A stretch of 64,000 bases of DNA, taken from the NCBI GenBank assembly GCA_903885375.1, contig CAISIK010000129.1, forward strand, positions 166,090 to 230,089. Direction: 5' to 3'. The stretch is from an uncultured Pseudomonadota bacterium. GTDB lineage: Bacteria > Myxococcota_A > UBA796 > SXON01. Positions 19,095 through 27,686 of this stretch are shown here, one piece after another. Position 1 is the first letter of the stretch. Each line of letters begins with the position of its first letter. The notes under the pieces are model-generated. The model ran no database searches, was not told the origin of the DNA, and saw nothing but the letters and a program-made list of their open reading frames with translations. A program made the translations under genes and the position numbers.

Positions 19095-20801
19095 TTAGGT
19101 CGGGGAGTTCTGCGGCCAGAAGTCATCGGCGCGGCCCTCGGCGCTGTACTCGTAGGGGCCACGGTAGACTTCGGGCAACGGCGAGAAGTTGCCGTGCGGG
19201 GGGGGCGAGGGGCACTGCCACTCGAGCGTGTTGGCCTTCCAGGGGTTGGCCTCGGCCTTCCTGCCCTTGAACATGCTGTAGAAGAAGTTGGCGAGGAACA
19301 GGGGCTGCACGGCGAGCATGATCAGCAGGCTCACCGTCGCAAACACCCGCAGGTCCTGCATCCAGGGCTGCGAAAGCTCGGGGAAGTTCCCGTAGTCGAA
19401 GATGCGGCGGTGGTCACCCGCGGCGCCCAGCACGAACAGCGGCAGGAAGATGCCGTTGAAGCAGGTGATGGTGATCCAGAAGTGCACCTTGTTCACCGTC
19501 TCGTTCATGTGGCGGCCGAACATCTTCGGGAACCAGTAGGTGAGCCCGGCGAAGGTGCCAATGATGGCGATCGGGAAGAACGTGTAGTGGAAGTGCGCCA
19601 CGACGAAGTAGGTGTCGTGGAAGTAGATGTCCGCACCGCTCGCGCCGAGGAAGATGCCGGTCACGCCGCCCATCAGGAACTCGGCGATGAAGGCGAGCGC
19701 CCACAGCATCGGCACCCGGAAGGAGATCGAGCCCCCGAAGAGCGTGGCGATGTACACGAAGGTCATCTCGGCGATCGGAATCGAGATGAGCACCGTAGTG
19801 ACGGAGAACACGTTCGCCATGCGGGGGTCGATGCCCGCGATGAACTGGTGGTGCGCCCACACGAAGAAGCTCAGAACGCCGGTACCGATGGTGGTGTAGA
19901 GCACCGTGCGGTAGGCGAAGAGCCGCTTGCGAGAGAAGGTCGTGATGATTTCGGCCACGAAGCCGAGCGCGGGCAGGAGCACCACGTAGACTTCGGGGTG
20001 ACCGAAGAACCAGAAGAGGTGCTGCCAGAGGACAGGGTCGCCGCCACGATCGGGATCGAAGAAGCCCGTGCCGACCTGCTGGTCGAACATCAGCATCACG
20101 GCGCCGGCCACGAGCGGGCCGACCGAGCACATGAACAGGATGCTCGCGATCACGATCATCCACACGGCCATCGGGATGTCGAAGGCCTTCATGCCGGGCG
20201 CGCGCGAGTTCATCGCGGTGGTGACGAAGTTGATGCCGCCGAGGAGGAAGGCAACGAACTCGAGAGCAACGGCCGCTAGCCAGAGCGTCGGGCCGAGATC
20301 CGTGAGGCTGTACTCGGCCTTCGCGGAGAGAGGGGGGTAGGAGGTCCACGCCCCGCCAAACGCGCCACCCTGCACGAAGAACGACGCGGCGAGAACCAGC
20401 GCGCTCACCAGGAAGATCTGGTAGCTGAGGCGGTTCAACCGCGGAAACACCATGTCGTCGCAACCGACCATCAGCGGGATCAGGAAGTTGCCGAACGCCG
20501 CGATCAGCACGGGCATCGCGACCCAGAAGATCATGATGGCGCCGTGGTTGGTGACCAGCGCGTTGTAGTCGGCGCCCGTGACCAGCCCGTAGCCGGGAAC
20601 CGGCTTGTTCGGGAAGGCGAGCTGCATCCGGAAGACGTAGGCGAAGTAGGCGCCGACCGCGCCGAGCAGCATGCCCGTGAGCAGGTACTGCTTCGCGATC
20701 ATCTTGTGGTCGGTGGACCAGAAGTATTTGACGAACCACCCTTCTTCGTGGTGGCCGTGCGCATCGTGACCGTGCGCTTCGTGCCCGTGGGTTTCGGCCA
20801 T
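19095..20801 (-). CDS. coxA: Cytochrome c oxidase subunit I (A-family haem-copper oxidase) with altered K channel
   Basis: 568 residues, about 12 transmembrane helices. All metal ligands are visible: His86 (TNHG, haem a), His268 and Tyr272 in GHPEVY, His317-His318 (WAHH) for CuB, His403 and His405 (VVAHFHY) for haems a3 and a. The D-channel Glu270 (HPEVY) and the entrance Asp near residue 116 are present, so it looks like an A1-type enzyme. At the K-channel segment, counted without gaps from WAHH, the usual T-G-I-K is I343-A-E-M346: both the conserved Thr and Lys are replaced, with a Glu next to the Lys position. The N-terminus is His-rich (HGHEAHGHDAHGHHEE). Confidence 0.97.
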   Translation of the reverse strand: MAETHGHEAHGHDAHGHHEEGWFVKYFWSTDHKMIAKQYLLTGMLLGAVGAYFAYVFRMQLAFPNKPVPGYGLVTGADYNALVTNHGAIMIFWVAMPVLIAAFGNFLIPLMVGCDDMVFPRLNRLSYQIFLVSALVLAASFFVQGGAFGGAWTSYPPLSAKAEYSLTDLGPTLWLAAVALEFVAFLLGGINFVTTAMNSRAPGMKAFDIPMAVWMIVIASILFMCSVGPLVAGAVMLMFDQQVGTGFFDPDRGGDPVLWQHLFWFFGHPEVYVVLLPALGFVAEIITTFSRKRLFAYRTVLYTTIGTGVLSFFVWAHHQFIAGIDPRMANVFSVTTVLISIPIAEMTFVYIATLFGGSISFRVPMLWALAFIAEFLMGGVTGIFLGASGADIYFHDTYFVVAHFHYTFFPIAIIGTFAGLTYWFPKMFGRHMNETVNKVHFWITITCFNGIFLPLFVLGAAGDHRRIFDYGNFPELSQPWMQDLRVFATVSLLIMLAVQPLFLANFFYSMFKGRKAEANPWKANTLEWQCPSPPPHGNFSPLPEVYRGPYEYSAEGRADDFWPQNSPT

Positions 20802-20814
20802 GATTCGCTCCGCC

Positions 20815-21504
20815 CTAGAACTTGTAGGCGAGGTAGTGGGTGGGGTTGGCGATCCAGGCGGCGTGGGCCTCCGGGGTCTCCACGTAGAGGCGCGCCGGCA
20901 TGATGCCGTGCCCGATCCCGCAGATTTCCGCGCACTGCACGTCGAACTCGCCGACGATCGTGGGCTTGAACCAGCCGGTGATCACCCGGCCGGGGATGGC
21001 ATCCTGCTTGAGCCGGAAGACCGGGATGCTGAAGCTGTGCAGGACGTCCTTGGCGCCGAGCTCGTAGGAGTAGGTCTTGCCGACCTGCACGTGCAGCTCA
21101 TCGATCGTGACGATGTCATCCGCGGTGTCGAGCTTGCCGTCGCGGCCGGCGTGGGTGAACGTCCAGGCCCACTGCTGGGCCACCACGCGAACCACCTCAT
21201 CGGGCGCCGGGGCGCTGAGCTTCACTTCGGACCAGACGGTGATCGCGCCGATGATCACCGCCACGTCGCAGAGAAGGATGACCCGGTGGGGGATCTCGAT
21301 CCACTTGACCTCGAAGGCGTGCTCGGCGTGATCGTCGAGGTACACGGCCTTGTGGCCAGGGCGGGCGCGGAAGCGCCACAGAAGCCAGAAAAGAATACCC
21401 TCTACCAGCAGAAACCAGAACGTCGTCATCAGGAAGATCATCCACACCAAGCCATCGATCTGGCTGGCGAAGGAGGACCCCTGCTGCATGTAGTGTTCGA
21501 GCAT
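20815..21504 (-). CDS. coxB: Cytochrome c oxidase subunit II with complete CuA site
   Basis: 229 residues with two N-terminal transmembrane helices and a periplasmic cupredoxin domain. CuA ligands are all present: His156 (DVLHSFSIP) and the run Cys191-x-Glu193-x-Cys195-xxx-His199-xx-Met202 (CAEICGIGHGIM). The Glu of the K-channel entrance is likely Glu65 in FEVKWIEIP. Unlike caa3 enzymes there is no fused cytochrome c. It accepts electrons from cytochrome c and passes them to subunit I. It lies 13 bp upstream of coxA. Confidence 0.96.
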   Translation of the reverse strand: MLEHYMQQGSSFASQIDGLVWMIFLMTTFWFLLVEGILFWLLWRFRARPGHKAVYLDDHAEHAFEVKWIEIPHRVILLCDVAVIIGAITVWSEVKLSAPAPDEVVRVVAQQWAWTFTHAGRDGKLDTADDIVTIDELHVQVGKTYSYELGAKDVLHSFSIPVFRLKQDAIPGRVITGWFKPTIVGEFDVQCAEICGIGHGIMPARLYVETPEAHAAWIANPTHYLAYKF

Positions 21505-21519
21505 CTCAGTGGCTCCGCA

Positions 21520-21633
21520 TCAGGAGATGACGTAGACGATCACGGCGGTGCCGAAGGCGAGAACGCCGAGCATCGTGATCAGGAAGACCTGGTCGGTCAG
21601 GCGGGTGGCTTCGTTGGGAGTCGGCTCGTTCAT
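21520..21633 (-). CDS. 37-residue single-helix protein in the oxidase operon
   Basis: A short reading frame from ATG 21633 to TGA at 21520-21522, with GAGGT about 5 nt upstream. It lies between the diheme cytochrome gene and coxB with gaps of 7 and 15 bp. The product begins MNEPTPNEATRLTDQ and continues as one hydrophobic helix (VFLITMLGVLAFGTAVIVYV). Size, spacing and SD support a real small oxidase subunit or assembly peptide, comparable in kind to the tiny subunits found in other terminal oxidases. Expression evidence is needed. Confidence 0.6.
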   Translation of the reverse strand: MNEPTPNEATRLTDQVFLITMLGVLAFGTAVIVYVIS

Positions 21634-21640
21634 GTCGACC

Positions 21641-22282
21641 TCAGAGCGGAAGCGAGTGGATGTACGCGGCGAGATCGCGCATGGCGGCCTCGTCGGGGAT
21701 CGCCCCGGCCATGGCCTTCATCGTGGCGCCGCTGGTGTCGGCGGGATCGTAGGCCCGCACGCCGCCCTTGAACTTGCGGAGCTGGCTGACGACGTACCAG
21801 TCGTTCAGCTGCCGGATGGGGGGCGCCTTCATGGCCTCGTTGCCGGAGCCATCGGCACCGTGACAGGCGGAGCAGGTGGCGAACGCAGCCTGGCCCTTCG
21901 CCGCATCGCCGGCCAGCGTGGCTTCGCCCCGCTTGACGGGGAGCTTCGACACGTACTCAGCCACCAGCGACACGTCGGACGCCGACTTGAGCGTACGCGA
22001 CATGGGGCGCATCTTCAGGCCTTCGGTGTCATCGGCGTGGGCGCCGCGCAACCCGGTCTGAAAGTTGGTGACCTGCGCGGCCACGTACCACTGCGGGAGC
22101 CCCGCGATGGCTGGGGCGTTCATGAGGGTGCTGCCCTCCGCCTCCGCGCCGTGGCACTGCACGCAGTTCTTGAACAACGCTTCGCCGCGCGCCACCCCAT
22201 CGCTGGGGAGCTCGGAAGCGCAACCGGATGCTACTGAGGCGACGAGGGCCATCACGACCAACGACGGACGAGCCGTTACCAT
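21641..22282 (-). CDS. Diheme cytochrome c (c4-like), lipoprotein
   Basis: 213 residues. The signal peptide ends in a lipobox-like VASGC (Cys about 21). Two haem motifs are present, CVQCH near residue 40 and CSACH near residue 138, each followed by Met candidates (LKMRPMS; ATMKAMAG). The repeated halves, including WYVxxQ and FxxGxRxxxxxDTxG in both, are typical of cytochrome c4. It likely delivers electrons to the CuA site of the oxidase encoded just downstream. Confidence 0.92.
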   Translation of the reverse strand: MVTARPSLVVMALVASVASGCASELPSDGVARGEALFKNCVQCHGAEAEGSTLMNAPAIAGLPQWYVAAQVTNFQTGLRGAHADDTEGLKMRPMSRTLKSASDVSLVAEYVSKLPVKRGEATLAGDAAKGQAAFATCSACHGADGSGNEAMKAPPIRQLNDWYVVSQLRKFKGGVRAYDPADTSGATMKAMAGAIPDEAAMRDLAAYIHSLPL

Positions 22283-22337
22283 GGGCGGGGACTCCCTTGA
22301 GGTTTCGAGGGGCGCTCACCTACCCCGCTCGCCACGA

Positions 22338-23057
22338 TCAGGCACCCAGAATTTGGCGTGCCCGCCGAAGCAAGCCGGGCACGAGGATCGTGGCCGAAAT
22401 TGCCGCGATCGCGAGCCACTGCGCGGCGTAGTGCAAGCTGGTCTGGTCGCGCTCGGGTACGCGTTGAAACCCGCCCAGCGGCGGGTCGACCGAGGTGCGG
22501 CTCCCCTCCTCGCCGCCTACCAGGACGATCAGCGGGCCAGGAGTTGACGTGGCCGCCTGGATGGAGGGCCACGCGCCGGTCGTCCAGATGGCCGTGCCGT
22601 GGCCGGCGAGCGGCGTTGCGCCAGTCTTCCCCGTCGCCGGGCGGAGCTGCCCCACGAGCACGTCATCGTCGGACCGGGCGAGCTCACCCACCCGCCCTTC
22701 CACGTTGTCCACGGGAATCCAGCCCCGGTCGGCGAGGAGCCGTACGCCGTCTTCGCGAACGAAGGCCTGCGCCACGCCGTAGCCAAGGGCGGACTTCTCC
22801 TGTCGCCCCGCCAACAACTGCGGCGGCCCCTCGTAGTGCCCGCGCCAACGGACCACCCGCCAGGCCAACGAATCGTCCACCGGTACGTTCTCCGAGACGA
22901 CGGGTGAGTCCTCCACCTGCAACGCCGCTTCCCGACCGGCGTTCCGCTCGCCGTCGCGCAGGACCTGCCAGCGACACAGGCCGAGGGCCGTGAGCCCCAC
23001 CACGACGGCGAGCACGCGGAGCCCCACCGGAACGCGGATCGGAGCGTCAGCCGACAT
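22338..23057 (-). CDS. SURF1-family cytochrome oxidase assembly protein
   Basis: 239 residues from ATG 23057 (longer upstream reading frames are shadows). SURF1 proteins have a helix at each end and a periplasmic domain; here the first helix is VGLRVLAVVVGLTALGLCRW, followed by RDG, and the last is HYAAQWLAIAAISATILVPG. Diagnostic residues include LLADRGWIPV and TSLHYAAQW. SURF1 assists haem a insertion into subunit I. The start overlaps the 3' end of the 271-aa upstream gene by 11 bp, and the oxidase cytochrome starts 55 bp downstream. Confidence 0.9.
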   Translation of the reverse strand: MSADAPIRVPVGLRVLAVVVGLTALGLCRWQVLRDGERNAGREAALQVEDSPVVSENVPVDDSLAWRVVRWRGHYEGPPQLLAGRQEKSALGYGVAQAFVREDGVRLLADRGWIPVDNVEGRVGELARSDDDVLVGQLRPATGKTGATPLAGHGTAIWTTGAWPSIQAATSTPGPLIVLVGGEEGSRTSVDPPLGGFQRVPERDQTSLHYAAQWLAIAAISATILVPGLLRRARQILGA

Positions 23058-23862
23058 GCGCGCTCCCCGAGCGCTGGAGCAGGAGCACCGTGAGCCGGCG
23101 ATCCGGCGCCGGGGCGCGCACGGGTAGCCCCAGCCGCTCGATCTCGCCGCGCATCGAAGGGATGTCGGTCTGGAGCCGGGCGGCCTCGACGGCTTCGGGC
23201 GGCCCGCGAAGCACGGCCTCGATCGTGGCCAGCGCCGCTTCCAGCCGCGCCACGCAGGCGCCGCGCTCCGGCCCCTCCGTGGGCGAACGGGCTGCGCGCA
23301 GCTCGGCGAGCCGGCAGCGGAGCCACGTCTGTTGAGGCACGCTCGCCACGACAACGTTGTCTGCTCTTGCCGCCCACGTCGTGGCGAGGAGCCGCTCCAC
23401 CGCTGCGTGGAGCTCCATCGCGGCCCGATCCCGGGCCGCGATGGCGACCGCGAGCGCATCGCGGCGCTTCAGCTCCAAGCGAGCTGCGTACGCCAGCCCC
23501 GCGAGGGAGACGGCGCCGAGCACGAGGGGCGAGGCGGCCACCGCAAAGAGCGTTCCCATCCCCCAGATCGCCGTGCCGATCGCAGAGAGCAGCACGAAGA
23601 CGGCGAGCATCCCCTGGTACACCGCAGCCGGCACCTCGCCGCGCAGCCATCCGAACGGGTGGGAGGCCCGGTCGATGGTGCGTTCGAGCTCCCCCAGCCC
23701 GAAGACCTCCGATACGAGCCGACGCATCGCGACTTCTTCGGCGGAGTCTCCCCGAAGGTCGGTGAACATGCCGCCCTCGTGCAGGCGGCGCTGCAGCGTT
23801 TCGGCCGGCTCACGCAGGTCCAACCTCTCCACGAGCCCCGAGTCGAGCACGACGACGCGCAA
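23047..23862 (-). CDS. Membrane protein of unknown function between pilT-pilT and SURF1
   Basis: About 271 residues. The TTG at 23862 directly follows the stop of the PilT gene; GTG 23850 is an alternative. The N-terminal third is soluble, with LREPAETLQRRLHEGG. Two hydrophobic helices lie near residues 82-125, then a long polar helical region (about 128-250) with heptad-like spacing, probably coiled coil. No family was recognised. It bridges a type IV pilus ATPase fusion and oxidase assembly genes in one run of tight spacing. Confidence 0.7.
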   Translation of the reverse strand: MRVVVLDSGLVERLDLREPAETLQRRLHEGGMFTDLRGDSAEEVAMRRLVSEVFGLGELERTIDRASHPFGWLRGEVPAAVYQGMLAVFVLLSAIGTAIWGMGTLFAVAASPLVLGAVSLAGLAYAARLELKRRDALAVAIAARDRAAMELHAAVERLLATTWAARADNVVVASVPQQTWLRCRLAELRAARSPTEGPERGACVARLEAALATIEAVLRGPPEAVEAARLQTDIPSMRGEIERLGLPVRAPAPDRRLTVLLLQRSGSAHVG

Positions 23863-26076
23863 CTACGCCCCGGTGGGGCGGCGGACGGGACCGGCCGCAG
23901 GGCCCGGCGTCGCGTCGGCCATGGGGACGATGGTGCGGGGGTTCACCACGAAGCGCATCGCATCCTCGAGGCTAATCCGACCGGCTTCGTAGGCCTCCTT
24001 CAGCGCGTGGTCCATGGTGACCATGCCTTCGCGCCGCGCCGTCTCCATCGCGTTGTGGAGCTGGTGGAGCTTGTCGTCGCGGATGAGCGTGCGCACGGCC
24101 GGCGAGCCCAGCATCACCTCGAAGACCGCGGCCCGCCCCACGCCGCTCTTGTGGGGGAGCAGCCGCTGCGAGATGACGCCGAGCAGGCACGCGGACAGCT
24201 GCGCGCGCGCCTGATCCTGCTGGTGACTCGGGAAGGTGTCCACGATGCGATCGACGGTCTGGGGGGCGTCGTTCGCGTGGAGGGTGGCCATGACGAGATG
24301 ACCCGTTTCCGCCGCGGTGAGGGCCGCCGCGATGGTCTCCGGGTCGCGCATCTCGCCGACGAGCACGACATCCGGGTCCTGACGGAGGATGTACTTGAGG
24401 GCGGCGGCGTAGCCGGCGGTGTCGGCGCCAACCTCGCGCTGGTCGATGGTGGCGAGCCGGCTCTCGTGCACGAACTCGATGGGGTCCTCCACGGTGAGGA
24501 TCCGGCACGCCCGGCTGCGGTTCACCCGGTCGATGAGGCACGCGAGCGTGGTGCTCTTGCCGGCACCGGTCGGACCCACCACGAGCAGCAGCCCCTGCGG
24601 CCGATCGCCGAGCCGCAGCAGGGCTTCGGGCAGCCCGAGCTCGTCGGCCGTGGGCACCCGCTGGGCGATGGCACGCAACGCCGCGGCCATCTGGCCCTTC
24701 TGGTAGTAGGCATTCACGCGGAAGCGCCGGCCCTCGGCAATCTGCAGCGCGAAGTCGACCTCGCGCTCCAGCTCGTACATCGCCCGCTGACGCGCGCTCA
24801 TCACGGAGTACAGCAGCGTGCGCACGTCGGCCTCGCTCAGCTCGCTCTCGTCGAGGGGAGAGAGGACACCGCTCACGCGCACGATGGGCGGACGGCCCGC
24901 GGTGAGATGGAGATCGCTGGCACCCCGGGCCTCGGCCGCCACGAGCAAGGCCTTCAGATCGAGCCCGTGATCGGTCTGGTCGGCGCCGCCCTTGAAGCTG
25001 GCGGAACCGGAGGCCATTCCCCTCGCGAGGAGCGCGAACTCGTCCGGGTTGCTCGCCGCCGCCACGCCGATCTCGTAGCTCACGGCCCCGGAACGGTGAA
25101 GCCGTAGGAGCGACTGGTTGAAGGCCAGCAGTTTCGGATCGGTGCTGCCCCGCATGAGGTCCTGCAGCTCGTCCACCCGCTGCTCGCGCAGCAGGCGCGA
25201 CACCGGCGGCGTGTTCGCGAGGACCTCGCAGGCGAGCACACGCCCCCGGCCATCCTGCCGAGGGAGCAGCCGTTGCGACACGATGCCGACGAGGCAGAGC
25301 GACAGGTCGACCGCCGCCTGGGCGCGCATCGCATCGGGGAAGTAGCCGAGGATGCGCTGCAGCGTCTGCGTGCTGTCGATCGCATGGATGCTGGCGAGCA
25401 CGAGGTGGCCCGTGAGGGCAGCGCTAATGGCCACGCCCATCGACTGCGCATCCCGCATCTCACCTACGAGGATCACGTCGGGGCTCTGCCGGACCACCTG
25501 CCGAAGCGCGCTTTCGAACGTGGGGCTGTCGGACCCGACCTCCCGCTGGGTGACGCGCGATCGGACATCCGCGTGCACGAACTCGATCGGGTCTTCGATG
25601 GTGACGATGTGCGCAGCGCGCGTGGTGTTGATGTGGTGGACGAGCGCCGCGAGCGTGGTGCTCTTGCCGCTCCCGGTGGCTCCCGTGACCAGCACGAGGC
25701 CACGGGGCTCCTCGACGAAGCCCGCGACGGCCGCGGGCAGGCCGAGGCTGCCGAACGCGATCGCGCCAGCCGGGACCGCCCGCGCCACGAAGCCCAGCAC
25801 ACCCTGCTGGCGGAGGAGCGACACGCGCAGGCGCTTTCCCGCGGCCAGCGTGACGCCCACGTCGAGGTCGCCCGACTCGGCGAAGCGGGCCTTCGCGATC
25901 GGCGAGAGCAGCTCGGCGAGCGCGGCCTCCATCACCTCGGCGCTGGTCGGAGGCTCATCGAGCGTACGCAGCTGACCGTGCACCCGGGCGGCAGGCGGTT
26001 TGCCGACGGTAACGAACAGGTCGGACGCACCCGCCGCCTCCATCCGACCCAGCAGCGAAACCAACGCGGTGCCCAT
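23863..26076 (-). CDS. Tandem PilT-PilT ATPase (twitching motility retraction ATPase fusion)
   Basis: 737 residues made of two complete PilT-type halves (about 1-360 and 372-737). Half 1: Walker A GATGSGKST at 132-140, Asp-box VTIEDPIEFVHAD, Walker B VILVGEMRD, His-box SIHAIDSTQT. Half 2: Walker A GPTGAGKST at 501-509, LTVEDPIEFVHES, VVLVGEMRD, TLHANDAPQT. Both Walker motifs are intact, so neither half is an obvious pseudo-ATPase. The normal PilT is a single half of about 350 residues that forms hexamers. A single-chain pair could form a pseudo-hexamer from three chains. No other pilus gene is in the window except a pseudopilin at 46262. Confidence 0.95.
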   Translation of the reverse strand: MGTALVSLLGRMEAAGASDLFVTVGKPPAARVHGQLRTLDEPPTSAEVMEAALAELLSPIAKARFAESGDLDVGVTLAAGKRLRVSLLRQQGVLGFVARAVPAGAIAFGSLGLPAAVAGFVEEPRGLVLVTGATGSGKSTTLAALVHHINTTRAAHIVTIEDPIEFVHADVRSRVTQREVGSDSPTFESALRQVVRQSPDVILVGEMRDAQSMGVAISAALTGHLVLASIHAIDSTQTLQRILGYFPDAMRAQAAVDLSLCLVGIVSQRLLPRQDGRGRVLACEVLANTPPVSRLLREQRVDELQDLMRGSTDPKLLAFNQSLLRLHRSGAVSYEIGVAAASNPDEFALLARGMASGSASFKGGADQTDHGLDLKALLVAAEARGASDLHLTAGRPPIVRVSGVLSPLDESELSEADVRTLLYSVMSARQRAMYELEREVDFALQIAEGRRFRVNAYYQKGQMAAALRAIAQRVPTADELGLPEALLRLGDRPQGLLLVVGPTGAGKSTTLACLIDRVNRSRACRILTVEDPIEFVHESRLATIDQREVGADTAGYAAALKYILRQDPDVVLVGEMRDPETIAAALTAAETGHLVMATLHANDAPQTVDRIVDTFPSHQQDQARAQLSACLLGVISQRLLPHKSGVGRAAVFEVMLGSPAVRTLIRDDKLHQLHNAMETARREGMVTMDHALKEAYEAGRISLEDAMRFVVNPRTIVPMADATPGPAAGPVRRPTGA

Positions 26077-26139
26077 CGGCCATGCTTATCCGGCGGCGCC
26101 GCTGACGGTCTGCCTCCGCGTGCTTAGCTAGATGCCACC

Positions 26140-27042
26140 ATGTTCTTCATCTTCCTGGGCGCGGCCATCCTCACCGTCGCCTTCGTGCTTCGCGCCAGCG
26201 ACGGCCGGTTCCTCGGTGTCTTCCGAACGCTCGCCACCGTGGCCGCGGTCCTCATCGTCGCCGGTGCGGTGCGGAGCGCCGTCGTCACGATCGACTCCGG
26301 CGAGCTGGGCGTGGTGCGGGTCTTCGGCAAGGTGAACCCGGTGCCGCTCTCCCCGGGCATCCACTTCATCAACCCCGTGGCCGACGTCGTGAGGCTCGAT
26401 GCCACCACGCACAGTTACACCATGTCGGCCGTGCACGACGAGGGCACCGTGTCCGGCGATGATGCGATCCGCGCGCTCACCTCCGATGGCCTCGAGGTGG
26501 TGATCGACTGCACCCTGCTCTACCGGATCGACCCGAAGGAGGCCTCCCGCCTCCTCACCGACGTCGGCCCCGAGTACGAGTCCAAGATCGTCCGCCCCAC
26601 CGTGCGCTCCCACATCCGCGATGCCACGGTCTTCTACCAGGCTGTCCAGCTCTATACGGAGAGCCGCGACGAGTACCAGCTCCGGATCACCAAGGCGGTA
26701 ACCGACGATCTGGCGAAGCGTGGGCTCATCGTCGAGAGCCTCCTGCTGCGGAACATCACCCTGCCCGACTCGGTGCGCGGCTCCATCGAGGAGAAGATCC
26801 AGGCCGAGCAGGATGCACAGAAGATGACCTTCGTCCTTCAGAAGGAGCTCCAGGAGGCCGAACGCAAGCGCGTGGAGGCGCAGGGCATCGCCGACTACCA
26901 GCGCATCGTCTCGATGAGCCTGAACGACAACCAGCTCCGGTACGAGCAGATCAAGGCCATGAAGGAGCTCGCGCTCTCGCCCAACGCCAAGATCGTCATT
27001 ACCGGTGGCGCCACCACCCCGATCATCCTCGACACGAAGTGA
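26140..27042 (+). CDS. SPFH / prohibitin-family membrane protein
   Basis: 300 residues. Two hydrophobic segments lie near the N-terminus (FFIFLGAAILTVAFVL; TLATVAAVLIVAGAV), then an SPFH domain starting TIDSGELGVVRVFGKV and with PGIHFINP, followed by a helical stretch (about 215-265) rich in Glu/Lys/Gln and a short C-terminal strand. Such proteins organise membrane microdomains and often bind membrane proteases such as FtsH (encoded at 48026). Divergent from the PilT gene with 63 bp between. Confidence 0.9.
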   Translation: MFFIFLGAAILTVAFVLRASDGRFLGVFRTLATVAAVLIVAGAVRSAVVTIDSGELGVVRVFGKVNPVPLSPGIHFINPVADVVRLDATTHSYTMSAVHDEGTVSGDDAIRALTSDGLEVVIDCTLLYRIDPKEASRLLTDVGPEYESKIVRPTVRSHIRDATVFYQAVQLYTESRDEYQLRITKAVTDDLAKRGLIVESLLLRNITLPDSVRGSIEEKIQAEQDAQKMTFVLQKELQEAERKRVEAQGIADYQRIVSMSLNDNQLRYEQIKAMKELALSPNAKIVITGGATTPIILDTK

Positions 27043-27055
27043 GCGCCCGGCGCGC

Positions 27056-27616
27056 CTACTTGCCGGGTTCGACCACGAGGATCGAAACGCTCAGCAGCTG
27101 ACCGCTCGACTGGTCGGCCGTTTCGACCGTGAGCACCCCATCTCGGGCCAGCGCACGCAGGAGCTGCCCCGAGCTGAGCACGACGGTGCCGATGGGATCG
27201 TCGCTCTGGAGGTCCTTGTCGACCAGCGCCACCCGCAAGGACGAGGAGCCCTTCAGGGCCACGCCCTTCACCGTGGCTTGGCCGGGCGTCCATCGGGGGC
27301 TGTTGGTGTCCGACATCTCCGGCACGATCGCCGACACGTCCGCGACGCCGGCACCGGACACGAACGTGAGCTGCCCGGCGGCGTCGGGCTTCTGGAGCTC
27401 GGAGGCCACGCCCACCACCGCGGTGCCGACGGCCGCGTTGCCCACCAACGAGCCGAGCGCCGCCGCGAGGGAGGCCTTCCCTTCCGCGGTGAGCGGGCCG
27501 AGCGCGCCCTGCGGACCATCCCAGGGCGAGCCGTTGGCCATGCTCGGCGCGACTTCGGCCGCCGAGAGGGTGACATCGACGGTGTGCACGCAGGCGACGA
27601 GGAGGACGAGCAGCAT
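27056..27616 (-). CDS. Lipoprotein with C2-like beta domain (tentative)
   Basis: 186 residues. Start ATG 27616 begins MLLVLLVACVHT, a short uncharged lipoprotein signal (Cys9). The mature part is beta-rich, with VDVTLSAAEVAP, a Gly/Asp loop (GSPWDGP) and a C-terminal strand pattern (SSLRVALVDKDLQSDDPIGT). The spacing of Asp and hydrophobic residues recalls a C2 domain but is not diagnostic. It converges on the SPFH gene with 13 bp between stops. Function unknown. Confidence 0.65.
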   Translation of the reverse strand: MLLVLLVACVHTVDVTLSAAEVAPSMANGSPWDGPQGALGPLTAEGKASLAAALGSLVGNAAVGTAVVGVASELQKPDAAGQLTFVSGAGVADVSAIVPEMSDTNSPRWTPGQATVKGVALKGSSSLRVALVDKDLQSDDPIGTVVLSSGQLLRALARDGVLTVETADQSSGQLLSVSILVVEPGK

Positions 27617-27686
27617 GACGCGCCCTATTTCAAGGAGGCCATCCGTGCACGCCGCCACTGCGGCGCCGCCTCGTTACGGATGGGGC

